Below are positions 9,713 through 19,385 of a stretch of 64,000 nt of DNA, piece after piece. Numbering within the stretch: the stretch's first letter is position 1; the number at the start of each line of letters is the position of its first letter. The notes below the pieces were generated by a model, which worked only from the letters and a program-made list of their open reading frames with translations, did not search any database and was not told where the DNA came from. The position numbers were made by a program, and so were the translations under genes. Source of the stretch: Gammaproteobacteria bacterium (lineage in GTDB: Bacteria; Pseudomonadota; Gammaproteobacteria; DSM-16500); NCBI GenBank assembly GCA_013286495.1, contig JABDFQ010000005.1:25865-89864 (forward strand), given 5' to 3'.

Positions 9713-10972
9713 TCACCCCACCCCCTTCACATACCGTTCCACGCCCATTTTCAGCGCATTGGCCAATTGTTCCTGATACCGTGGATTCTGCAAGCGTCGT
9801 TCTTCGCGCGGATTGGTGATGAAACCTGTCTCCACCAGAATCGATGGAATATCTGGCGACTTCAGCACCACAAATGGTGCTCGCTCGACATGCGTGTAAT
9901 GCAACCTGGAAATACGCTCCAAAGCATCCAGCACATGATTGCCCACACGAATGCTATCCTGAATCGTCGCAGTTTGCGCAAGATCAACCAGCACGGAGCG
10001 AATCACCGGATCACGATCCGATAATGCACTCAACGACACATCACCCAATTCAGAATAATTATCCCGCTGCGCCAGCCAGCGCGCCGCTTCACTCGTTGCA
10101 CCACGTTGCGACAAGGCATACACCGATGCACCGGTCGCATCTTTTTCAAAATACGCATCCGCGTGAATCGCAATAAATAAATCTGCTTTCTTCTTGCGTG
10201 CAATCGACAAACGCGTGCGCAATGGCACAAAAACATCTGCATCGCGTGTTAGATGCGCTTGTATATTCGGCAACGTATTTAATTTATTCATGAGTAATCT
10301 CGCAATACTCAACACAACATCTTTTTCACGCGCACCATTTTTTCCTGCAGCACCTGGATCCTTACCACCATGTCCTGCATCTATCACAATCGTAAAAATT
10401 TCTGGTTTTTTTATCTTGCGTGACTCATGGCGCACATCTTCTGTTGGTTCGAGTAATTTTTTATGCTCAATCTGTCGCTCATTTACTTCACTGGATAATA
10501 ATGCAAATGTATCCAGTGCACTTTGCTGAAATGATTTTTGCAATCCTGCATTTGCACGTATCACCGGATGATGCATGATGGGACGTGTATAAATAATTAA
10601 TTGAACACGCGCACCTTCCCCTTCCTTGATGAAGTTTATTTTCCAGTGTGCTGCACCATTCACATGTAAAATAAAACGTAATATTCCTGGTTGCGTATGA
10701 TCCGTTTCAATCGATGTCACATTCGCATGACGTAATGAAGCATGATGCATTTGTACGTTGGTATAGGTATTTGCAAATTCCACTTCCACACGATCTGGAT
10801 TGGGAATATATCTAACTTTGCCATAGGTTTTTTTGGTGAGTAAAAATGTTAATTGTGTTGCAGTTGCTGATGGCTGAATGAGTACGCGCGAAAGATAAAT
10901 TTTATCATTAGCCAATACGAATGCAGATACAATCATGCAGAATATGAGTGAAAAAATGCGTCGTCTATTCAT
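9713..10972 (-). CDS. amiB: N-acetylmuramoyl-L-alanine amidase (AmiB/AmiC type)
   Basis: 419 residues with an N-terminal signal sequence, an AMIN domain (about 25-125, targeting to the septum), a low-complexity linker, and a C-terminal Amidase_3 domain beginning [17 protein letters not shown] with the zinc histidine. The later HADAY and [11 protein letters not shown] supply further zinc and catalytic residues. It cleaves the bond between N-acetylmuramic acid and L-alanine in peptidoglycan during daughter-cell separation. No LysM domain is present. Its start overlaps the tsaE stop by 4 bp (ATGA). Confidence 0.95.
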   Translation of the reverse strand: MNRRRIFSLIFCMIVSAFVLANDKIYLSRVLIQPSATATQLTFLLTKKTYGKVRYIPNPDRVEVEFANTYTNVQMHHASLRHANVTSIETDHTQPGILRFILHVNGAAHWKINFIKEGEGARVQLIIYTRPIMHHPVIRANAGLQKSFQQSALDTFALLSSEVNERQIEHKKLLEPTEDVRHESRKIKKPEIFTIVIDAGHGGKDPGAAGKNGAREKDVVLSIARLLMNKLNTLPNIQAHLTRDADVFVPLRTRLSIARKKKADLFIAIHADAYFEKDATGASVYALSQRGATSEAARWLAQRDNYSELGDVSLSALSDRDPVIRSVLVDLAQTATIQDSIRVGNHVLDALERISRLHYTHVERAPFVVLKSPDIPSILVETGFITNPREERRLQNPRYQEQLANALKMGVERYVKGVG

Positions 10973-11421
10973 GTTATTCTCTGCAAAATTTGTTCACCTT
11001 TTTCTGATGTTGCCTGCATGGATAATTTGCGTCCCGATGCGGCAAATGTAATATGACATACAATATCCGCTGCGGGTAATAAGGGAGATCCTTTTTCTGG
11101 CCACTCAATAATACAAATCGCTTCTTGCGCAAAATAATCACGAATGCCAATTTGTTCGAGCTCATTAGCATCGACGAGACGATACAAATCAAAGTGAAAT
11201 ATTTTTTTCCCTGCAATTTCGTAAGGCTCAACCAGTGTATAGGTGGGACTTTTTATTTTCGAGGTCACACCGAGTGCACGCAAAAAACCACGCGTAAAAG
11301 TGGTTTTACCTGCACCTAATGAACCTTCAAGAAAAATAATGGTTGACGAGGGGATGATTGTTGCCAACTGTGCAGCAAAATCTGTTGTATCTTTTTCCGT
11401 TGCAAGATGTTTTATTTTCAT
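10969..11421 (-). CDS. tsaE: tRNA threonylcarbamoyladenosine biosynthesis ATPase TsaE
   Basis: 150 residues. The Walker A motif is EGSLGAGKTTFTRGFL; downstream SPTYTLVEPYE and FHFDLYRL are conserved in TsaE. It binds the TsaD-TsaB complex and drives cycles of t6A37 synthesis on ANN-decoding tRNAs. The partner tsaD is at 17.4-18.4 kb in this window; tsaB is not seen. It overlaps both nnr and amiB by 4 bp, giving translational coupling on both sides. Confidence 0.95.
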   Translation of the reverse strand: MKIKHLATEKDTTDFAAQLATIIPSSTIIFLEGSLGAGKTTFTRGFLRALGVTSKIKSPTYTLVEPYEIAGKKIFHFDLYRLVDANELEQIGIRDYFAQEAICIIEWPEKGSPLLPAADIVCHITFAASGRKLSMQATSEKGEQILQRIT

Positions 11422-12905
11422 GATGTCTGGTTACTTAATTTGCGTAAATAAGGCATTAAATCCATCGCGAGCATACCACGCTCGCCTTCTTTTGCAGCAA
11501 GATCACCTGCGAGTGCATGCAAACAAACACCTAATTTCGCTGCATCTGATAATGGAATATTTTGCGCGACTAATCCTCCAATCACGCCGCTTAATACATC
11601 ACCCATGCCCGCAGTTGCCATGCCAGGATTTCCCTTGTCGCATAAACCAGGCAAGGTGTGTGCGGATAATACAAGACTGCCAGCTCCTTTCAATACGCAT
11701 ACACCGCCATAACGTTTATTGATTTCACGAATGGCATGCAATCTATCTTTTTGTATTTGTTGTGATGATGTTTGCAGCAAGCGCGCCGCCTCTCCTGGAT
11801 GTGGCGTCAAAATCCAGTTTTCCTGATGTGTATTTTGCATGGCTAACAAATTCAAACCATCGGCATCAATAATCTTTGGTTGCGGATATTTCATGACTTG
11901 TTCATACATTTTTTTCGACCATTCAGTTTGTCCAAGTCCCGTGCCTAAAATTATGACGGTGGCTTTTTGTAATAACTGATCAAGCTGTTCTGTTGTTTCA
12001 ATTCCATGACACATGATTTCAGGACAATCCTGATTTAATAAAGCCGCATGTTCTTCACGTGTTGCCACACTCACTAATCCTGCACCAACGCGTAATGCAG
12101 CTTCTGCCGCCATGCGCGCTGCGCCAGAATATCCCATTTCGCCACCAACGACGACAACATGTCCTGATAATCCTTTATGCCAATCACGCGTGCGTGGTTT
12201 TAAAAATGCTGCGTATGCAGAAAGCGTAATTTTTTCTGCGACGGGTTCGACATGTGCATAAATATCCATGGGTAATTGCAAATCGTGGCAAAGCAAATCG
12301 CCGGTATATGCAATGCCACTGCCGGTGAGCAAACCTAATTTCAATCCGATAAATGTGATAGTAGCGGAAGCATGCACGGCCATGCCTAGCACCTCGCCAG
12401 TATCTGCATCAATTCCTGTTGGTATATCCAGCGATAATATCGGTGATTTGATACGCTGCATTTTTCTGATCGCTGCAAGTGTTTCATCACGTAATAAATC
12501 ATGTATACCAATTCCACAAATCGCATCGACAATGACATCGGGATGATGCAGGTTTTCTTTTTCATTGAATGGAAAGATGGGAATGTTTGCATTTTTGCAG
12601 GCTGATAATGCCTGACGCGCTTCTTCCTTGTGGGTTTCTATCTGACCGACTTGCAATATGTTTACGTTTAAACCTCGTTCTTTGGCATTCGCAGCAAGCA
12701 TATAACCATCACCACCATTGTTGCCATTGCCACAAAAGACAGTAACATTTTTGGCTTGCGGCCAACGTCGTTGCAGATAATCACAAGCAGCCTTGCCTGC
12801 ACGCTGCATCATCATCCAGCCGGTGAGATTGAAACGCTCCATCGCAAGTCGCTCAAGCTCGCGGATTTGCTGGGTTTGGTAGATGAGGGTTTTGATGGTG
12901 TGCAT
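11418..12905 (-). CDS. nnr: Bifunctional NAD(P)HX epimerase / ADP-dependent NAD(P)HX dehydratase
   Basis: 495 residues with two repair-enzyme domains. Residues 1 to ~215 are the YjeF_N epimerase (VFCGNGNNGGDGYMLA). Residues ~225-495 are the ribokinase-like dehydratase (WILTPHPGEAARLL, and GNPGMATAGMGDVLSGVIGG). Together they restore NADHX and NADPHX to NAD(P)H. It is the first gene of the five-gene operon running to miaA; the upstream spacer contains a large palindrome. Confidence 0.95.
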   Translation of the reverse strand: MHTIKTLIYQTQQIRELERLAMERFNLTGWMMMQRAGKAACDYLQRRWPQAKNVTVFCGNGNNGGDGYMLAANAKERGLNVNILQVGQIETHKEEARQALSACKNANIPIFPFNEKENLHHPDVIVDAICGIGIHDLLRDETLAAIRKMQRIKSPILSLDIPTGIDADTGEVLGMAVHASATITFIGLKLGLLTGSGIAYTGDLLCHDLQLPMDIYAHVEPVAEKITLSAYAAFLKPRTRDWHKGLSGHVVVVGGEMGYSGAARMAAEAALRVGAGLVSVATREEHAALLNQDCPEIMCHGIETTEQLDQLLQKATVIILGTGLGQTEWSKKMYEQVMKYPQPKIIDADGLNLLAMQNTHQENWILTPHPGEAARLLQTSSQQIQKDRLHAIREINKRYGGVCVLKGAGSLVLSAHTLPGLCDKGNPGMATAGMGDVLSGVIGGLVAQNIPLSDAAKLGVCLHALAGDLAAKEGERGMLAMDLMPYLRKLSNQTS

Positions 12906-12956
12906 CTGCTGATTCCTTGTAAGAAGTTTCCTTTAAAGGAAGACACTATAAAGGAG

Positions 12957-13153
12957 TTTCCCATGTTTTGCGTTGTAGCAAATGTAACGTCGGAGTTTCC
13001 TTCCCCCTCCGGGGGAAGGTGCCGACAGGCGGATGGGGGAATTTAATTCCGCAATTAATATTCCCCCATCCGTCCTTCGGACACCTTCCCCCGGAGGGGG
13101 AAGGAAACTCCGACGTTACATTTGCTACAACTCAAATCTTGGAAACATGGGAA
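12957..13153. repeat. Large compound palindrome between nnr and the permease genes
   Basis: An inverted repeat whose arms (about 12972-13049 and 13062-13131) contain a stretch of about 50 perfectly paired bases. Matching outer flanks (12957-12967 with 13143-13153) lie beyond a short mismatched zone. Each arm holds a smaller palindrome, CCTTCCCCCTCC facing GGGGGAAGG. It is unrelated in sequence to the GTCGCATCTCGACTTC family. No T-run follows, so it is not a simple terminator. It fills most of the 323-bp spacer between nnr and the permease gene, and no gene is visible there. Confidence 0.85.
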
Positions 13154-13183
13154 ACAACCATTATATATAAAATCTTTTATATA

Positions 13184-13212
13184 AAAAAATGGAGCCAGAT
13201 GGCTCCATTTTA
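13184..13212 (-). terminator. Rho-independent terminator of the permease pair
   Basis: On the minus strand, an 8-bp stem ATGGAGCC/GGCTCCAT with loop ATCT is followed directly by seven Ts. It lies 17 bp beyond the stop codon of the permease gene at 13229. The plus strand also reads as a stem followed by TTTT, so it may work in both directions. Confidence 0.85.
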
Positions 13213-13228
13213 TCTTCCAGAAATTTAT

Positions 13229-14518
13229 TTATTCTGTTGCAAGTGCGGGTTTTGGTTTTCTTGAGAGGAAATATCCAGCTGCAAACACCAGGCTCAAAAT
13301 GCCGAGTGAAACAATGCCATATTTTCCAGACAACACCAGCAGGAACACTGCAAATAACATGAGAAAAATCAGTATCGATTTATTCGCTTTAGACTGATAT
13401 TCCAGACTCTGGAAATTACGATGATAACGTCCTGCCCAGAGCATCAATGGCGGTAATAAAACCATCAGAATCAAAATACAAATCCCTGCGAAATTCAAAC
13501 CGAGTGAAAATGCGTTTGGATAAAACAACACAACCACTACTGGCGGTAAAAAAGTAGCGCCAAGTATGAATGCATTACCCAACACGCCCTGTTTTTTTAT
13601 TTTCAAACCATCAGATAAAAAGTCTGACAGGCTGAGGGATACGCCAAGGAATGAGGTCGCCATGCAAATCGAAGTAAAGAATTCAAAAATGCGTGTGATG
13701 TTATTTTTCTGCAACATGGTAGCAAGCGCGGAAACTAACGCACTATTGGTATTGTTTGCACCATCCATGGATTTCAAACCAATCACGCCATCCAGTGGAA
13801 TCACCCCCATGATCACCATGTCCCACAAAATGTAGCAAATCAAAGGAATAAACATGCCAATGAAGATAGCCTTGCGTAATGTCTTAATGTCTTTGTCAAA
13901 ATAAGTACGCAAGCTTGGAATAATCATCAAACAACCAAACGCAACCGCTGTGGTATTTAAACTGGATGGTCGGGTGAGTACATGCATGAATTCACCGCTA
14001 TCCAGATTCGTGCGGCTGATGAAAGGCAATATCAGACAGATTAATAAAAATAATGCACCCATCTTGCCAAACATGAGAAAACGATTAACGTAATCAACAC
14101 TGCGTATGCCCATGTAAACGACGATGCCAAATAATGTCGTGAATAAAATGGAAGCCGCGGTTTGTGGAATGACTACACCATATTTGGCGAGTACGTAATG
14201 GAATAAATCACCACCACCAGCAACATACGAACAAATGATGGAATAAAGTAATACCAGATATACAACCCAGGTAATCGCCTGACCAGAACGCCCCAGGGTG
14301 GCACCTGCCATGGAAACCAGATTCGTATTCGGCGGCAGCCATAAGTTCACTTCAAGAAAGAGAAACGCTGTCACTGCCATGACGGCCCAACATCCAATCA
14401 ATAAAAATAAGGATCCCCAAAAGCCCAACTGAGCCGTGGCAACAGGTAAAGCCAACATACCCGCGCCGATTGTTGTGCCAACCACTAGCAAAATACCGCC
14501 AAATAATTTGGAATTCAT
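13229..14518 (-). CDS. Aromatic amino acid permease, TyrP/Mtr family
   Basis: 429 residues, about 11 transmembrane segments. The N-terminus (LFGGILLVVGTTIGAGMLALPVATAQLG) is the first membrane segment with the conserved GTTIGAGMLALP motif of the tryptophan/tyrosine permease family (HAAAP). The protein should import an aromatic amino acid by proton symport; the exact substrate cannot be read from the sequence. A close paralogue lies directly upstream on the same strand (14643-15824), separated by 124 bp. A clear terminator follows. Confidence 0.88.
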   Translation of the reverse strand: MNSKLFGGILLVVGTTIGAGMLALPVATAQLGFWGSLFLLIGCWAVMAVTAFLFLEVNLWLPPNTNLVSMAGATLGRSGQAITWVVYLVLLYSIICSYVAGGGDLFHYVLAKYGVVIPQTAASILFTTLFGIVVYMGIRSVDYVNRFLMFGKMGALFLLICLILPFISRTNLDSGEFMHVLTRPSSLNTTAVAFGCLMIIPSLRTYFDKDIKTLRKAIFIGMFIPLICYILWDMVIMGVIPLDGVIGLKSMDGANNTNSALVSALATMLQKNNITRIFEFFTSICMATSFLGVSLSLSDFLSDGLKIKKQGVLGNAFILGATFLPPVVVVLFYPNAFSLGLNFAGICILILMVLLPPLMLWAGRYHRNFQSLEYQSKANKSILIFLMLFAVFLLVLSGKYGIVSLGILSLVFAAGYFLSRKPKPALATE

Positions 14519-14642
14519 GCGAATTCTCCTTCTTGTTTATGTATTATTCTTGGACATAATACGTGTCATTTCTTAAGTAATACTTAACATTTCTGTACAT
14601 TTTTTTGTTTTATTGCAAGTTATTGATTTATTGTTGATGTAA

Positions 14643-15824
14643 CTATAATAATGCCTGTCCCACCATCAATACCGACAACACCATCAGGACAAACGGCAAC
14701 AACTTGCCCAATGGCATGGTGAAGTGACTTATCTCCTGATGTTTACGTCTTCCTGCCAACACCATCCACGAAGGCAGGAATACTAGCAAGACAATGCAAT
14801 AAATACCCGCATATTTCAGCGCGCCAACAAAGATGCCCGGTGAAAATAATACGATGATCAATGGCGGAAAAAAGGTTGCCAGCGTCACGATCAGGCTATT
14901 CATTCCTTTCTTTTCCAGTTGCAAGGCATCTGCCCAGAAATCAGTAAGACATAACGATACGCCGAGAAAAGAAGTCAGCACACAAATAGATGTGAATAAT
15001 TGCACGAGAAAATGAATGGAATGTGAGGATGCGGCTGCGTTTAATCCATTCACGAGACCACTGGTGGAGTTTTCGCTATTTAATAATTCGCGCAAGCTAT
15101 CAAGCGGCAATACGCCCATGATCACCATGTCCCAGGCGATATAACAAAACAATGGAATCAGACTGCCGATAAAAATGGCTTTTTTTAAGCTTTTCACATC
15201 ATTGCCAAAATAAATTCGCAAGCTGGGAACAATGGTGCCAAAACCAAATGAGGTGATGGTGACTGTAATGGCAGTTGCTGCTGGTACTTGTAACAAATGC
15301 CCTGTCATTAAATGTTGCGGATTAATGAGCGGCATTAATAGCAATACAACAATCAGATAAGCTGCAAATTTGACTAACATCAAACCACGATTGACATAAT
15401 CAACGGAACGAATGCCAAAATAAACTACTGATCCGAATATCACTGTAAACAGAATGGCTGCGACTGACATGGGAACGGTTATTCCTGCCAATGTCAGCAG
15501 ATTATGCAGCAAGTCACTGCCACCGCCGATGTAGGCGGAAAGTAATGAATACAGCAGCAGTAAAAACGCGAGCCAGGAAATGATTTGCCCACCAGCGCCA
15601 ATCGTATTGCGTGCCATGGTGTTCAAATTACTATTCATCGGCATCCACAAATTAACTTCCAGCAACAGGAAAGCCCCGGATGTCATGATCAGCCAGCAAA
15701 TCACCAGTAAAATCAATGCACCGCTAAAACCTAACTGTGCATTGGCAATTGGCAATGCAAGCATGCCAGCACCAATGGAAGTGCCAATCACGAGCAAAAT
15801 ACTGCCAAGTAATTTGAAATTCAT
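14643..15824 (-). CDS. Aromatic amino acid permease, TyrP/Mtr family (paralogue)
   Basis: 393 residues with the same architecture as the downstream neighbour: LLGSILLVIGTSIGAGMLALP at the N-terminus, FGIRSVDYVNRGLM, and WDMVIMGVLPLDSL near mid-protein, all matched in the paralogue. It is about 36 residues shorter, mainly at the C-terminus. It is probably a tandem duplication with diverged substrate preference among tyrosine, tryptophan and phenylalanine. It lies 10 bp beyond the end of orn on the same strand and may be read through from it. Confidence 0.88.
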   Translation of the reverse strand: MNFKLLGSILLVIGTSIGAGMLALPIANAQLGFSGALILLVICWLIMTSGAFLLLEVNLWMPMNSNLNTMARNTIGAGGQIISWLAFLLLLYSLLSAYIGGGSDLLHNLLTLAGITVPMSVAAILFTVIFGSVVYFGIRSVDYVNRGLMLVKFAAYLIVVLLLMPLINPQHLMTGHLLQVPAATAITVTITSFGFGTIVPSLRIYFGNDVKSLKKAIFIGSLIPLFCYIAWDMVIMGVLPLDSLRELLNSENSTSGLVNGLNAAASSHSIHFLVQLFTSICVLTSFLGVSLCLTDFWADALQLEKKGMNSLIVTLATFFPPLIIVLFSPGIFVGALKYAGIYCIVLLVFLPSWMVLAGRRKHQEISHFTMPLGKLLPFVLMVLSVLMVGQALL

Positions 15825-15834
15825 TGTACGTTCC

Positions 15835-16395
15835 TCAAGCTTTCATCACGCCCTGATTTAACAAATGTTCCCGATAATAGCGCAATTCATTAATGGAGTC
15901 GCGGATATCATCAAGTGCGAGATGCTTCGATTCTTTTTGTACCCCATTGTAAATTTTGGGTGCCCAGCGCAAGGCCAACTCTTTTAATGTGCTCACATCT
16001 ATCATGCGATAATGAAAATATTTTTCTAATTCAGGCATATAACGCGCCAAAAAACGTCTGTCTTGCCAGATGCTATTACCACACATGGGTGACTTTCCTT
16101 CCGGCACATGTTTTTTTAAAAATTCCAGCATGGCTTTGGCAGCAGATGATTCGTCATAAACACTTTCCTGCACACGCTGCACTAAACCGGATGCATTGTG
16201 ATGCGTGGTATTCCACTCATCCATTTGATCAAGCAAGGTTTGTGATTGATGAATCGCATACACAGGACTTTCTGCAATAACATTAAGATGAGAATCAGTC
16301 ACGATGGTTGCAAGTTCAATAATGCGATCCGTATCTGGATTCAAACCCGTCATTTCCAGATCAATCCAGATGAGATTCGTGGCGTTCGGTAACAT
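15835..16395 (-). CDS. orn: Oligoribonuclease
   Basis: 186 residues, the standard length. DEDDh exonuclease motifs are present: [19 protein letters not shown] (first acidic pair), a central [16 protein letters not shown], and [17 protein letters not shown] (final Asp). It degrades 2-5 nt RNAs, including pGpG from cyclic-di-GMP turnover. The ATG is preceded by AGGAAAATAACC, a usable Shine-Dalgarno sequence. The gene is divergent from plsY. Confidence 0.96.
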   Translation of the reverse strand: MLPNATNLIWIDLEMTGLNPDTDRIIELATIVTDSHLNVIAESPVYAIHQSQTLLDQMDEWNTTHHNASGLVQRVQESVYDESSAAKAMLEFLKKHVPEGKSPMCGNSIWQDRRFLARYMPELEKYFHYRMIDVSTLKELALRWAPKIYNGVQKESKHLALDDIRDSINELRYYREHLLNQGVMKA

Positions 16396-16496
16396 GGTTA
16401 TTTTCCTGGTTGTTGGTTAGTGCAAATTAGGACGTAAACTAACACATCTGCACATGCTGGTACTAGCTGGTATGTTGCTGTAAAGTAAGCGGTCTT

Positions 16497-17087
16497 ATGT
16501 TAACGACCATTCTCGCTATCATTATTGCTTATCTTATCGGATCGCTATCGAGTGCGATCATCGTTTGTCGTCTCATGCGCTTGCCTGATCCACGCACGCA
16601 AGGTTCAGGAAATCCTGGAGCAACGAATGTCTTGCGAATCGGCGGGAAAAAAGCGGCTTTAATCACATTACTCGGCGATGCACTCAAAGGCTTTCTTCCT
16701 GTATTCATCGCAAAAATATTCGGACTTCCCGATCTCACCATCGCATTGATTGCACTCGCTGCCTTCATTGGCCATTTATTTCCATTGTATTTTCATTTCG
16801 AAGGCGGCAAAGGTGTCGCGACTTTAATTGGTTGTTTGCTCGCTCTAAATTGGCAAACGAGTTTATGCTGGATAATTGTCTGGATCATGATGGCTATTTT
16901 ATTTCGTTATTCTTCTCTCGCTGCACTCGCTGCTTCTGTCCTTGCGCCGGTTTTCATCTGGCTATTCACCGGTAAATTATCATGGACACTGGTGCTCGCG
17001 TGCATGAGCGTGATCCTCGTCCTTCGTCATCACAGCAATATCAAAAAATTAATATGCGGCGAAGAAAATAAAATTGGCAAAAAATAA
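16497..17087 (+). CDS. plsY: Glycerol-3-phosphate acyltransferase PlsY
   Basis: 196 residues with about five membrane segments. Conserved motifs SGNPGATNVLR and FHFEGGKGVATLIG identify PlsY, which transfers acyl from acyl-phosphate to glycerol-3-phosphate at the inner membrane, the first step of phospholipid synthesis. The gene stands alone between divergent orn and a small convergent reading frame. Confidence 0.95.
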   Translation: MLTTILAIIIAYLIGSLSSAIIVCRLMRLPDPRTQGSGNPGATNVLRIGGKKAALITLLGDALKGFLPVFIAKIFGLPDLTIALIALAAFIGHLFPLYFHFEGGKGVATLIGCLLALNWQTSLCWIIVWIMMAILFRYSSLAALAASVLAPVFIWLFTGKLSWTLVLACMSVILVLRHHSNIKKLICGEENKIGKK

Positions 17088-17094
17088 AATATAA

Positions 17095-17307
17095 TTACTT
17101 GCAAACAATTTTCAAACTCTGTTGTGGCTGATAAAAATTCTGCATGATGTTCGTAAAACCATCCGCTAATTCTGCTTTAGCCAGCAAATAGTTTTTATTC
17201 GCATCAGCCAGTTTCGCTATTTTGTCCACCGCCAGCTTCATAGCATAATAGGCTTCTTCTGCCGTTTTAAAGTTTGTCTCATGCAGCTGAGTCGATTTTT
17301 TCTGCAT
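17095..17307 (-). CDS. Small hypothetical protein (uncertain)
   Basis: About 70 residues from the ATG at 17307, or 79 from an alternative start at 17334. The central part (ETNFKTAEEAYYAMKLAVDKIAKLADANKNYL) predicts amphipathic helices with good protein-like composition. No strong ribosome-binding site is seen. It lies 60 bp downstream of tsaD on the same strand and 7 bp from the convergent plsY stop. It could be a small helical protein or a decayed gene; no family is recognised. Confidence 0.4.
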   Translation of the reverse strand: MQKKSTQLHETNFKTAEEAYYAMKLAVDKIAKLADANKNYLLAKAELADGFTNIMQNFYQPQQSLKIVCK

Positions 17308-17394
17308 TACAGAAATAAAAATTGGCAAGTTCAAAATTTTAACGACACATTTTCTTAAGATATATTTGTTAAAAAATTAGGTGGTCTATTTATT

Positions 17395-18405
17395 TTATTT
17401 GCTAATCTCATCCAGCGCCCAACGTGGGAACACTTCCACAGCCAAATCCTCACGCTCACCTGCCAATAATCGCTGACAACCGACATATGCAATCATCGCG
17501 CCATTGTCCGTGCAAAATTCCATGCGTGGAAAATAAAGCGATGCCTGCTGTTTCTTGCACATTTCATGTAAAGCATGGCGCAAGGATTTATTCGCACCCA
17601 CACCACCTGCGATCACCAATGTGGAATAACCCGTTTCCTGTAACGCACGCCGACATTTGATTGCAAGCGTTGCCACTACTGCATCTTCAAATGCACGCGC
17701 GATATCTGCACGAGTTTGTTCATCCAGAGGATTTGCTTCGACCGTATGCAAGGCAAATGTTTTCAATCCACTGAAACTGAAATCAAGTCCAGGTCTATCC
17801 ACCATCGGTCGCGGAAAATGAAACCGATCTGGATTGCCGCGGAGAGCAAGCTTTGCCAATAACGCTCCGCCTGGATAACCCAATCCCAGTAATTTTGCGG
17901 TTTTATCGAATGCTTCTCCCGCTGCATCATCGAGGGTATCGCCAATAATTTCATATGTGCCTTGCTTCTCGACCTTCACTAATTCGGTATGTCCGCCTGA
18001 CACCAGCAAAGCGATAAAGGGGAAACTCGGCGGATCAGGCTCAAGAAATGGCGCCAGCAAATGCCCTTCCAGATGATGCACGCCGATGGTCGGCACATTC
18101 CAGGCAAACCCCAGTGTTCTGCCCAGCATCGCACCCGTCAGTAAGGCACCGACGAGGCCTGGCCCTTTGGTATATGCAACACCATGAATGTCCTTGCCGG
18201 TAAGCTGTGCTTTTTCAAGCACTTCAGTGATGAGAGGAATTGCGCGACGCACATGATCGCGCGAAGCAAGTTCGGGCACCACACCACCCCATTTGGCATG
18301 AATATCGGTCTGACTGTGCAGTGTGTGCGCAAGCAAACCGCGTTCGGAATCATAAATCGCGATTCCGGTTTCATCACATGAGGTTTCTATACCGAGGACA
18401 CGCAT
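17395..18405 (-). CDS. tsaD: tRNA N6-adenosine threonylcarbamoyltransferase
   Basis: 336 residues. The N-terminus [12 protein letters not shown] and the metal-binding [13 protein letters not shown] are the Kae1/TsaD signatures; SGGHTELV and [12 protein letters not shown] complete the ASKHA nucleotide fold. It transfers the threonylcarbamoyl group to A37 of ANN-decoding tRNAs with TsaB and TsaE. It is divergent from rpsU, the common gammaproteobacterial arrangement. Confidence 0.97.
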   Translation of the reverse strand: MRVLGIETSCDETGIAIYDSERGLLAHTLHSQTDIHAKWGGVVPELASRDHVRRAIPLITEVLEKAQLTGKDIHGVAYTKGPGLVGALLTGAMLGRTLGFAWNVPTIGVHHLEGHLLAPFLEPDPPSFPFIALLVSGGHTELVKVEKQGTYEIIGDTLDDAAGEAFDKTAKLLGLGYPGGALLAKLALRGNPDRFHFPRPMVDRPGLDFSFSGLKTFALHTVEANPLDEQTRADIARAFEDAVVATLAIKCRRALQETGYSTLVIAGGVGANKSLRHALHEMCKKQQASLYFPRMEFCTDNGAMIAYVGCQRLLAGEREDLAVEVFPRWALDEISK

Positions 18406-18543
18406 ATTTGCCCGACACTTATGGAAAAGCGGCCTATTCTATATGGATTTATCCCGACCCTCACCAAATCTTTGCATTTCGTCTGATCTGGCATTAGAAT
18501 TGGCGGTCTTTAAATGATTACTAATTAGGAAGTAGTGTTAACT

Positions 18544-18807
18544 ATGCCAACCGTACGTGTAAGAGATAATGAAAATTTTGAACTCAGCCTGCGCCGTTTC
18601 AAGCGCCTGTGCGAGAAAGCCGGCATTCTTGCTGATTTAAGACGTCATGAATTTTATGAAAAACCTACCTGGAAGCGTAAGCGCAAGAAAGCTGCTGCGG
18701 TAAAGCGTTACCAGAAGAAAATCCTGCGCGAACATATGGCGCTTGAACGTGATCGTCAGCCAACCGGTACTGGCAACCGTCGCGAAAAAGAAAAAGAAGC
18801 TGCCTAG
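18544..18807 (+). CDS. rpsU: 30S ribosomal protein S21
   Basis: 87 residues from the ATG at 18544. A GTG at 18535 is too close to the AGGAAG ribosome-binding site, while the ATG has proper spacing and gives the usual N-terminus [20 protein letters not shown]. The first 70 residues match S21; a charged tail (about 17 residues ending EKEKEAA) extends beyond the 71-residue E. coli protein. It is the first gene of the macromolecular-synthesis cluster and is followed by a terminator. Confidence 0.95.
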   Translation: MPTVRVRDNENFELSLRRFKRLCEKAGILADLRRHEFYEKPTWKRKRKKAAAVKRYQKKILREHMALERDRQPTGTGNRREKEKEAA

Positions 18808-18816
18808 TCAATCCTG

Positions 18817-18845
18817 AAACCCCGCGAAATCGCGGGGTTTTTTTC
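18817..18845 (+). terminator. Rho-independent terminator after rpsU
   Basis: The stem AACCCCGCG/CGCGGGGTT with loop AAAT is followed by a run of Ts just before the yqeY ribosome-binding site. It probably lets rpsU be made in excess of yqeY and dnaG, as in the E. coli rpsU-dnaG-rpoD operon. Confidence 0.88.
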
Positions 18846-18864
18846 ATTTGAAAAAGGACGATTC

Positions 18865-19314
18865 ATGCCATCCGCTATTAAAAATCACATTACTGAAGAC
18901 ATGAAAACTGCCATGCGCGCTCAGGAAAAAGAACGTCTGGCGACGATTCGCCTGATTCTGGCTGCCTTGAAACAGCGTGAAGTGGACGAACGAATTGAAT
19001 TGTCTGATGAGCAAATCCTTGCCACGCTCAATAAAATGATCAAGCAGCGACGTGATTCCATTAGCCAGTTTGAAGCCGGCAATCGACCTGATCTTGCGCA
19101 AAAGGAAAGCGAAGAAGTTCGCATCATTCAGCAATATTTGCCTGCACAATTGTCAGCAGCTGAAGTAGAACAAGCTGTCATGGCTGCCATTACAGAAGCT
19201 GGCGCGAGTTCTGCCAAGGACATGGGCAAGGTGATGGGCGTACTGAAAGCCAAACTGCAAGGCAAGGCAGACATGACCGTGGTCAGTGCCAAGGTCAAGG
19301 AAAAGCTGGCGTAG
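18865..19314 (+). CDS. yqeY: GatB/YqeY-domain protein
   Basis: 149 residues of the YqeY family (KTAMRAQEKERLATIRLILAALKQ near the start, and AKDMGKVMGVLKAKLQGKAD near the end). The family resembles the tail domain of the GatB amidotransferase subunit and is thought to bind tRNA; its cellular role is unsettled. The ribosome-binding site AAAGGAC precedes the ATG. It sits between rpsU and dnaG, its usual place in many Proteobacteria. Confidence 0.93.
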   Translation: MPSAIKNHITEDMKTAMRAQEKERLATIRLILAALKQREVDERIELSDEQILATLNKMIKQRRDSISQFEAGNRPDLAQKESEEVRIIQQYLPAQLSAAEVEQAVMAAITEAGASSAKDMGKVMGVLKAKLQGKADMTVVSAKVKEKLA

Positions 19315-19385
19315 TCTTGCTATTTTAGTTCCCGTTGCATAAATTGAACCTTTCTCGTCATCGTAAACCCTGAGGTCATCGCAAC

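Noticed and set aside
13064..13153. Palindrome as transcription terminator of nnr or the permeases
   Set aside because: No T-run follows the arms, and nnr is transcribed away from it; a real terminator lies at 13184-13212.
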